A stretch of 64,000 nucleotides of DNA. Source: Actinomadura sp. NAK00032 (lineage in GTDB: Bacteria; Actinomycetota; Actinomycetes; Streptosporangiales; Streptosporangiaceae). Both the position numbers and the translations under genes were made by a program. The notes beneath the pieces were generated by a model. The model was not told the DNA's origin and did not search any database. It saw nothing but the letters and a program-made list of their open reading frames with translations. Below, in pieces: positions 57,824 through 64,000 of this stretch; the first letter of the stretch is position 1, and each line of letters starts with the position of its first letter. The stretch spans positions 2,232,001 through 2,296,000 of the forward strand of contig NZ_CP054932.1 in NCBI RefSeq assembly GCF_013364275.1, in the 5' to 3' direction.

Positions 57824-58008
57824 GCTTCCGCCATTTCTCCCGGCGTGGGGCGCGCCCCCCGCGCGACTCCCTGCCGGTGCCGGGGGAACTCCGGCCGGAA
57901 ATCCCCGCGCGAGGAACCGAGGAACGCCACAAAAGTCGCACCGCACCCCGAACACGCGGAAATGTCAGCAGGCCATAACACGCCGCAATACCCGCCGCTC
58001 TGTGCCCG

Positions 58009-58809
58009 ATGACCTGGACGCCCCGCCGCCGGCGGCGTTCACTGGAGTGCGTGGACGCACCACTCGACCGCGCGCCCGCCCGCGCGCCCGCGACCTGGTC
58101 GGGGCTCAACTGCTCCGTGCTCTTCTGCGACGTCGCGGGCTTCGGCGACCCGTCCCGCGACGACGACGACCGCCGCGTCGTCCGCGACGTCACCTACGGC
58201 GTCCTCCTGGCCGCCCTGGAGGCCTCGGACGTCCCGGCCGCCGACACCTACCGCGAGGACCGCAGCGACGGCGCCCTGGTGGTCGTCTCCCCGGCCGTCC
58301 CCACCGCCTCGCTGATCGACCCGCTCGCCGGGCACCTGGCCGTCGCGCTCCGCCGCCACAACCACCGCGCGAGCGCCGCCGTCCGCGTCCAGCTCCGCGT
58401 CGCCCTGCACGTCGGCCCCGTCGCGCCCGACGCCGAGGGCCTGAACGGCCAGGCCATCATCCAGGCCGCCCGCCTCATGGAGGCCCCGGCCCTCAAGACC
58501 GCCCTCGCCGAGAGGGGCGCCGACCTGGGCTTCATCGTCTCGTCGTTCGTCTACGACGCCTACGTCGCGCACCTGCACGGCGCACTCGACCCGAAGGCCT
58601 TCGAACCCGTGACGGTCACGGTGAAGGAGACCACCGCCGAGGCCTGGATGTACCTGGCAGGCCCCGCCCCGGATCTCGCACCGCGCCCGGCCATGGCCCC
58701 GGCGCCGCGCTCACCGGACTCCGACGGCCCCCAGGGAACCACCGTCTTCCACCACGTCGAGGTCCACGGCGACATGGTCCTCGGCGACAAGACCGTCCAC
58801 GAGCGCTGA
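58009..58809 (+). CDS. Class III nucleotidyl cyclase-like protein with GDxVxGDK tail
   Basis: 266 residues from ATG 58009 (GTG 58051 is possible). A cyclase-homology domain spans about 33-220: metal Asp41 in LFCDVAGFG, Asp87 in RSDGALVVV, Arg155 in QAARLMEAP. The Asn that normally precedes that Arg is Ile151, so activity may be altered. A flexible linker leads to a C-terminal HGDMVLGDKTVH (253-264), matched by the N-terminus of the STAND protein at 62.6 kb. It might make or bind a cyclic nucleotide. Its last 99 bases overlap the convergent APH gene. Confidence 0.8.
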   Translation: MTWTPRRRRRSLECVDAPLDRAPARAPATWSGLNCSVLFCDVAGFGDPSRDDDDRRVVRDVTYGVLLAALEASDVPAADTYREDRSDGALVVVSPAVPTASLIDPLAGHLAVALRRHNHRASAAVRVQLRVALHVGPVAPDAEGLNGQAIIQAARLMEAPALKTALAERGADLGFIVSSFVYDAYVAHLHGALDPKAFEPVTVTVKETTAEAWMYLAGPAPDLAPRPAMAPAPRSPDSDGPQGTTVFHHVEVHGDMVLGDKTVHER

Positions 58810-59751
58810 CGGCCCGTCCGGCCAGCGCTCATCGACGCCGCGCAGCAGCCGCGCCCACTTCGCCGGCGACCGCGAGACCGCGAGGTTGCGCACCGCCGTG
58901 AACCGGAACAGCCAGGCCAGCGCCTCGTCCTTGAGGTCGTGCTCGGTCTCGTCCCGGTAGGCGGCGACGAAGGCGTCCGCGAGGTCCCAGCGCGGCCGGT
59001 CCGCGCCCAGGTGGGCCAGGTGCAGCCCGGCGAGCGCGACGTCGTACCACTGGACGTCCCAGTGCGCCCGGTCCCAGTCGACGATCTCGACGACCCGGCC
59101 GTCCCGGACGAGCAGGTTCTCGGTCCGCAGATCGTGGTGGGTGAGCCCCTTGGGGCCGAGGTAGAGCCCGACCCGCTCGGCGGCCAACCGGTCCAGCCCG
59201 GCCGTGACGGCCTCGATGTGGGCCGGCGGGCGCCCCCGCGACACCATGTCGTCGATCAGCGGGCCCGCCTTCCGGAGGACCCGGGTCATCGGCCAGTCGT
59301 AGACGTGGAGCCGGGTCCGCGCCGTGTCCAGGGACGCCCGGTCGACGACGCCGGCACTCCGGTGCACCAGGGCGAGCTTGCGCGCAGCGTCCCCGACCAG
59401 GGAGGCCGCCAGCCAGTCGGGGGCCGGATCGTGCTCGGTATGGGAGCGGACGAACCAGTGGTGTCGCGGACGCGCCACCCAGGAATGTCCCTTCCGGGTC
59501 CCGACTGGGGACCGCACCACGGAACTCGCCGCCGTATCGGCGAGTGCTCGCATAATTGCGAATTGCCACTCGAAAGGGACCCGTCCCCGCTCCCTGCGCA
59601 CCTGGGAGATCAGGTACGTCCGGTCAGCGTGCCGGTACAGGTAGTGCAGGCTGTAGTGGCGGCGCGGGGCGCCCAGGAACAGCGGCCGGCGGTGGCCGTA
59701 ATGCCGCCTGAGAATCCCACGGCAAGTGAGAAAACGGTCATTCGGGAGCAA
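58711..59751 (-). CDS. APH-fold phosphotransferase
   Basis: 346 residues from TTG 59751 (GGGGACG upstream); no better start is seen. It has the aminoglycoside-phosphotransferase/choline-kinase core: HHDLRTEN at 205-212 and DWD at 225-227, with VGLYLGPKGLTHHD before. The substrate is unknown. The region before residue 30 is unusual. Its last 30 or so residues are antisense to the tail of the cyclase-like gene, so the stop codon lies inside its neighbour. It sits 142 bases downstream of the STAND gene on the same strand. Confidence 0.82.
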   Translation of the reverse strand: MLPNDRFLTCRGILRRHYGHRRPLFLGAPRRHYSLHYLYRHADRTYLISQVRRERGRVPFEWQFAIMRALADTAASSVVRSPVGTRKGHSWVARPRHHWFVRSHTEHDPAPDWLAASLVGDAARKLALVHRSAGVVDRASLDTARTRLHVYDWPMTRVLRKAGPLIDDMVSRGRPPAHIEAVTAGLDRLAAERVGLYLGPKGLTHHDLRTENLLVRDGRVVEIVDWDRAHWDVQWYDVALAGLHLAHLGADRPRWDLADAFVAAYRDETEHDLKDEALAWLFRFTAVRNLAVSRSPAKWARLLRGVDERWPDGPSALVDGLVAEDHVAVDLDVVEDGGSLGAVGVR

Positions 59752-59893
59752 GGTACGTCCCCGGGTGCGATAACAGGCCCCACATAGGCCTCAGCAGCAA
59801 ATTGCACCACAGAAGAGCGACCGAAACTCATGAATAGAAAATCCACAACCAGTCGGGAGAGGGTTTTGGGCGAGCCGTCGGGCCGCGGGCGGG

Positions 59894-62671
59894 TCAGGGG
59901 TCGCCGAGGAGGTGGCTGAGCCGGCGGTCGAGGGCGTCCGCCTCGGCTTTAGTGGCGGCGGCGGACGGGTCGCCGGTGGCCTGGTGGATCTGGGCGAGCA
60001 GGCGGAGCGCCTTGATCTCCTCGTGCTGGACGCCGATCTGGGCCGCGAGGTCGCGGGCCAGGCGGACCCGGACGAGGGCGTCCTCGGGACGGTCCAGCCG
60101 CAGCAGGATCTCGCCGACGTTGCGCAGCGTGACGACCTTGCCGTAGCTGTGGCCGAGGTCGTTCTCCAGGCTCAGGCACTTCTCCGCCGTGCGCAGCGCC
60201 TTCCCGGCGATGCCCATCCGCAGGTACACCTTGCTCAGCAGGTCGAGGGAGCCGGCGATGCCGCGCTTGTCGTCGATCGTGTGGCACAGCCGCAGCGAGC
60301 GCTTCGCCGCGTTCCGGGCCTGGCCGAGCCGTCCGGCGTTCAGCTCGATGAGGCCGAGCGCGTTCAGGGTGTTGGCCTCGCCGTGCCGGTCGCCGATCTC
60401 GCGGCGGATCGCGAGCGAGCGGTTCGCGTCCTCCCTGGCCTCGGTGTACATGCCCATCCGCCGGTAGCAGCGGCTCAGGCTGTCGAGCGCCTCCGCCTCG
60501 CCGTGCCGGTCGCGCAGCTCCTGCAGGACGTCGAGCGCCTCCAGGCCGGCCTCGACGGCCTTCTCGTGCCAGCCGAGCCGCCGCCTGATCGTGGAGAGGT
60601 ACACCAGGGCCTGCCCCTCGCCCTGCCGGTCGGTGATCGTGCGGCGGATCTTCAGCGCCTCCTCGGCGTGGGCGCGGGCCTGGAGGTGGCGGCCGATCCG
60701 CATGTAGAGGTAGCCGAGGAAGGCGAGCGTCTCGCCCTCGCCGTGCCGGTCGCCGATCTCGCGGCGGATCCGCAGCGCCTGCTCGGTGGCGGCCTGGGAC
60801 TCGCGGATCCGGCCCCATCCGTAGTAGATGCGGGCCATGTTGTCGAGGGTCTCGGCCTCGCCGCGCAGGTCCTTGATCTCCTTGCGTATCTCCAGCGCGT
60901 CGGCGGCGCACTCGTAGGCCCGGTCGTACTCGCTGAGGCCCTGGTAGCCGCGCGCGAGGGTGTCCAGCGTGGTCGCCTCGGCGTGCCGGTCGCTGATCTC
61001 GCGGCGCATGGCGAGCGCCTGCTTGCCGAGGTCTAGGGCCATCCGGTAGTCGCTGAGCTGCAGGTGCGTCCGGGCCATGTTGTCCAGGACGGCCGCCTCC
61101 CCGTACCGGTCCTGCAACTGGACGCTCAGCTGCAGCGCGGGCGCCGCCTCGAGCAGCGCCTCCTGGGTCTGGCCCAGTTCCCGGTAGATGACGGAGATGT
61201 GGTGGTGCATGAAGAAGCGGGCGAGCGGGTCCGCGCCCCGCTGCGCCGCCTCCAGCCCGGACCGGTGGACCTCCAGGTTCTCGTGGCAGTACCGGCGCAG
61301 CTCGAAGAAGTCGTAGACGGCGTCGGCGAGCTCCCAGGTGAGCTGGTCCCAGTGCAGGCGCGCGACCTGCCGGGTCAGCTCGGTGAGGTTCTGCTGCTCG
61401 GCGGCGAACCATTCGAGGTGGCGGGCCCGCTCGGCGGGGTCGGGGTCCACCGGCGGCGCGGTCAGCTCCTGGCGGATCGTCCGGCGGTACCGGTCGAGGA
61501 ACCGCCCGGCCTGCTGCGCCGTGGTGAGGTACCACATCGCGAACCGCCGGATGGCGGCGGTGCGGACGACGGTCGCGTCCTCCTGGAGCGCCCGCCCCCG
61601 CGCGTACTCGCGGAGCAGTTCGTGCAGATGGTGGCGCCCGCCGCCGATCGCCTGGACGAGCCCGGCCGTCTCCAGTTCGTCGAGCAGCCGCCGGGCCGCC
61701 TCCGGGGTCGTGCCGAGCAGCGCGCCCACGGCCCCGGCCGCGACGTTCGGCCCCTCGACGAGCCCGAGCAGGCGGAACGCCCGGCGCCGGTCCGGGGCGA
61801 GGCCCCGGTAGGACAGGTCGAACGCGGCCCCGACGGCCTCGTCCGGGTCCTCGCCGGCCGCGAGCTTGGCGAGCCGGTCGCCCTCCGCGAGCGCGTCGAC
61901 GGTGTCGGCCACCGACTGGTGCGGGCGGGTGGCGAGGTTCGCGGCGGCGACCCGCAGCGCCAGCGGGAGCCGCGCGCACATCCGCACCAGCTCGGCGGTG
62001 GCGCCGGGCTCGCGCCGGGTCCGCTCCCGGCCGGCGACCTCGCCGACGAGGTCGCGCGCCTCCGCCGGGGACAGCAGGTCGAGCGCGGTCGCCCGGGCGC
62101 CGCAGCGCGCGACCAGCGCGGTGAGCCGCCGCCGGGCCGTGACGACCACCACGCAGGACGACGTGCCCGGCAGCAGCGGGTACACCTGCTGCGCGGACGC
62201 GGCGTCGTCCAGCACGATCAGCGCCCGCTTCCCGGCGAGCCGGGACCGGTAGAGGGCGGCGAGCTCGTCCTCCTCGACCGGCAGCCGGCTGGACGGGACG
62301 CGCAGCGTGCGCAGCGCCTGGCCGAGCGCCTCGCGCGGGGAGACCGGGCCACGCCGCGCGTAGCCGCGCAGGTCGATGAAGAGCTGCCCGTCGGGGAACC
62401 GCTCCGACACCAGGTGCGCCCAGTGCACGGCCAGGGCGGTCTTCCCGATGCCGGGCATGCCGGTCAGCGCGATGATGACGGGGGACTGCCCCGGGGGTTC
62501 GATGAGGGCGTCGAGCCGGTCGAGGACGTCCCGGCGCCCGGTGAACCCGGGCACGTCCAGCGGGAGCTGCCGGGGCGGGCCCTCCGTTTCGGGGGCCGGA
62601 GCCAGGTGGACGTGCTTGTCGCCGGATACCAGGTCGCCCTCGGCGTTCGCCTCGCCGAACAAGGTCGTCAT
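59894..62671 (-). CDS. STAND ATPase (NB-ARC) with TPR repeats and GDxVxGDK N-terminus
   Basis: 925 residues from ATG 62671. Residues 11-23 read EGDLVSGDKHVHL, like the cyclase tail. NB-ARC: P-loop GMPGIGKTA (71-79), Walker B LIVLDD (151-156), CARLPLALRVAA around 232-243. After a helical linker, about nine TPR units of 40 residues run from 480 to 900, each with DRHGEA-type starts. No DNA-binding domain is present, so it is not a SARP-type regulator. It resembles bacterial NLR-like sensors; a partner effector is expected. Confidence 0.9.
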   Translation of the reverse strand: MTTLFGEANAEGDLVSGDKHVHLAPAPETEGPPRQLPLDVPGFTGRRDVLDRLDALIEPPGQSPVIIALTGMPGIGKTALAVHWAHLVSERFPDGQLFIDLRGYARRGPVSPREALGQALRTLRVPSSRLPVEEDELAALYRSRLAGKRALIVLDDAASAQQVYPLLPGTSSCVVVVTARRRLTALVARCGARATALDLLSPAEARDLVGEVAGRERTRREPGATAELVRMCARLPLALRVAAANLATRPHQSVADTVDALAEGDRLAKLAAGEDPDEAVGAAFDLSYRGLAPDRRRAFRLLGLVEGPNVAAGAVGALLGTTPEAARRLLDELETAGLVQAIGGGRHHLHELLREYARGRALQEDATVVRTAAIRRFAMWYLTTAQQAGRFLDRYRRTIRQELTAPPVDPDPAERARHLEWFAAEQQNLTELTRQVARLHWDQLTWELADAVYDFFELRRYCHENLEVHRSGLEAAQRGADPLARFFMHHHISVIYRELGQTQEALLEAAPALQLSVQLQDRYGEAAVLDNMARTHLQLSDYRMALDLGKQALAMRREISDRHAEATTLDTLARGYQGLSEYDRAYECAADALEIRKEIKDLRGEAETLDNMARIYYGWGRIRESQAATEQALRIRREIGDRHGEGETLAFLGYLYMRIGRHLQARAHAEEALKIRRTITDRQGEGQALVYLSTIRRRLGWHEKAVEAGLEALDVLQELRDRHGEAEALDSLSRCYRRMGMYTEAREDANRSLAIRREIGDRHGEANTLNALGLIELNAGRLGQARNAAKRSLRLCHTIDDKRGIAGSLDLLSKVYLRMGIAGKALRTAEKCLSLENDLGHSYGKVVTLRNVGEILLRLDRPEDALVRVRLARDLAAQIGVQHEEIKALRLLAQIHQATGDPSAAATKAEADALDRRLSHLLGDP

Positions 62672-62792
62672 GCCGGCCCTCCGCGGTTAGATCGACCTGG
62701 TTTTCACCGTAACGTGCGAATCGTCCGGAAAATATGGACAAATACACAAGTGGCCATTATGGGAAGGGCGGCGCCGGAAGTACGGTGCCGTT

Positions 62793-64000
62793 GTGGATCA
62801 ACGTGAGGGTGCGCGCCTGAGGAATTGGGCGGGGAACGTCGGCTACGGGGCCGCGCGGGTGCACCGGCCGGAGTCCGTGGACGCCCTGCGCCGCATCGTG
62901 GCCGACGCGCGGCAGGTGCGGGCGCTCGGCAGCGGGCACTCGTTCAGCCTGGTCGCCGACACCACCGGGGACCTCGTCCGGCTCGACGGGCTGCCGCCGC
63001 TGGTGGAGGTCGACACGGCGCGGTCGACCGTGACCGTCGCGGCCGGGATGCGGTACGCGGACGTCGCGGCGGATCTGCACCGCAAGGGGTTCGCCCTGCC
63101 CAACATGGCGTCGCTGCCGCACATCTCGGTCGCCGGGTCGTGCGCGACCGGCACGCACGGGTCGGGGGACGGCCTGCGCTGCCTGTCCGCGTCGGTGACC
63201 GCGCTCGAACTCGTCGGTCCGGACGGCGACCTGCGCGAGCTGCGGCGGGACGCCGACGCCGCCTTCCCCGGCGCGGTCGTCGCGCTCGGCGCGCTGGGCG
63301 TCGTCACGCGGCTGACGCTGGAGGTCGAGCCCGCGTTCGAGGTCGCGCAGAACGTCCGGCTCGGCGTCCCGCTCGACGACCTGGCCGCCCGGTTCGACGA
63401 GGTGTTCGGCGCCGCCTACAGCGTCAGCGCGTTCACCGGGTGGCGCGGCGGTGAGGCCGCCGTGTGGCTCAAATGCCGCGCGGGCGCGCCGGGGCCGGTG
63501 TGGAGCGGCGGGCGCGCGGCGGGCGCGGCGGTGCATCCGGTGCCGGGCATGGACCCGGCGGCCTGCACCGTCCAGTTGGGCGAGCCGGGCCCGTGGCACG
63601 AGCGGCTGCCCCACTTCCGGCCCGAGCTGACGCCGAGCGCCGGACGCGAGCTGCAGTCGGAGTGGTTCCTGCCCAGAGAGGCGGCGGGCGCCGCGATCGC
63701 GGAGGTGCGGGAGCTGGCCGACGTCCTGGCGCCGGTCCTGCACATCTCCGAGATCCGCACCGTCCGCGGCGACGACCTGTGGCTGAGCCCCGCGTACGGC
63801 CGGGACTCGGTGACCCTCCACTTCACCTGGCACGACGACCCCGCCGGGGTGCTGCCCGCGGTCGCCGCGCTGCAGGAGCGGCTCGTCCCGCTGGGGGCGC
63901 GGCCGCACTGGGGCAAGCTCAGCACCACGCCCGGCGGGCGGGTCGCCGCCCGCTACGAGCGCGCCGCCGACTTCGCCGCGTTGGCGGGCGAGCTGGATCC
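62793..64000 (+). CDS. Alditol/xylitol oxidase-like FAD enzyme (3' end outside window)
   Basis: 402 codons from GTG 62793, still open at the edge. FAD-binding domain with GSGHSF; His49 is the expected covalent flavin site. NWAGNVGYGAARVHRP is typical of alditol oxidases, and LPNMASLPHISVAGSCATGT and the later YGRDSVTLHFTWHDDP fit the AldO/arabinono-lactone oxidase group. It oxidises sugar alcohols with oxygen. The 120-base region before it is AT-rich and holds promoters for this gene and the divergent STAND gene. Confidence 0.88.
   Translation, partial: MDQREGARLRNWAGNVGYGAARVHRPESVDALRRIVADARQVRALGSGHSFSLVADTTGDLVRLDGLPPLVEVDTARSTVTVAAGMRYADVAADLHRKGFALPNMASLPHISVAGSCATGTHGSGDGLRCLSASVTALELVGPDGDLRELRRDADAAFPGAVVALGALGVVTRLTLEVEPAFEVAQNVRLGVPLDDLAARFDEVFGAAYSVSAFTGWRGGEAAVWLKCRAGAPGPVWSGGRAAGAAVHPVPGMDPAACTVQLGEPGPWHERLPHFRPELTPSAGRELQSEWFLPREAAGAAIAEVRELADVLAPVLHISEIRTVRGDDLWLSPAYGRDSVTLHFTWHDDPAGVLPAVAALQERLVPLGARPHWGKLSTTPGGRVAARYERAADFAALAGELD

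Noticed and set aside
58009..62671. Locus considered as a complete CBASS or Pycsar system
   Set aside because: There is no CD-NTase and no recognised TM/TIR effector; the cyclase-like protein lacks a key Asn. Kept only as a possible new conflict-type module.

Overview
The window is about 74% GC with strong G/C preference at third codon positions. It carries a conservon (cvnA-E), a sigR-rsrA redox module, F420-associated and UPF0182 proteins and many cytochromes P450. Together these point to a spore-forming or filamentous actinomycete, most likely of the Actinomadura/Spirillospora (Thermomonosporaceae) type. The genus is an inference; no rRNA is present.

Layout. 1-335 is the tail of an unrecognised gene. 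370-3321 is a tightly coupled minus-strand operon: 2TM-Nudix protein, radical SAM-SPASM enzyme, YpgQ/YedJ-like HD hydrolase, Nudix hydrolase. 3496-11415 is a conserved actinobacterial housekeeping block (DUF2342 metalloprotease-like protein, SDR, UPF0182, PPA1328-type, MoaE, PDZ-LonB). Two near-identical initiator tRNA loci at 11467 and 19085 bracket about 7.5 kb that holds an acyl-CoA synthetase, PucR regulator, proline dehydrogenase, P5C dehydrogenase, a P450 and a TetR regulator. 19307-32448 is a lipid/redox region: FAAL-like ligase, an Rv1683-like lipase/ligase fusion, P450, SDR, MpaB-type oxygenase, TetR, carboxylesterase and LhgO-like oxidase. 32599-44236 holds hisN, a coiled-coil protein, a Ser/Thr kinase, rsgA, aroA, a SigL-like sigma/anti-sigma pair, a DoxX protein with a histone-like tail, an SRAP protein, a TraR zinc finger, a methyltransferase and sigR-rsrA. 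44298-50332 has an epimerase, a 595-base leader with a strong three-way-junction fold, two membrane HD-GYP-type proteins and a CopD-CtaG copper/oxidase-assembly fusion. 50374-54250 is the conservon. After AraC and LysR regulators come a secreted cysteine peptidase and an anchored partner (56461-57823). 58009-62671 holds a nucleotidyl-cyclase-like protein, an APH-fold kinase and a STAND (NB-ARC-TPR) ATPase. The window ends inside an alditol-oxidase-like gene.

How it works together. Regulation is dense: two ECF sigma factors with cognate zinc anti-sigma factors (each with a recognisable autoregulatory-type promoter), a kinase, a conservon GTPase relay and several one-component regulators.

The best candidates for something undescribed are two. 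The first is the 58-62.7 kb locus, where the cyclase-like protein (C-terminus) and the STAND protein (N-terminus) share a short GDxVxGDKxVH motif. The second is the 2TM-degenerate-Nudix/radical SAM/HD/Nudix operon at 1-3.3 kb. A structured element at 45282-45346 and a G-rich dispersed repeat that has entered coding loops are further points of interest.
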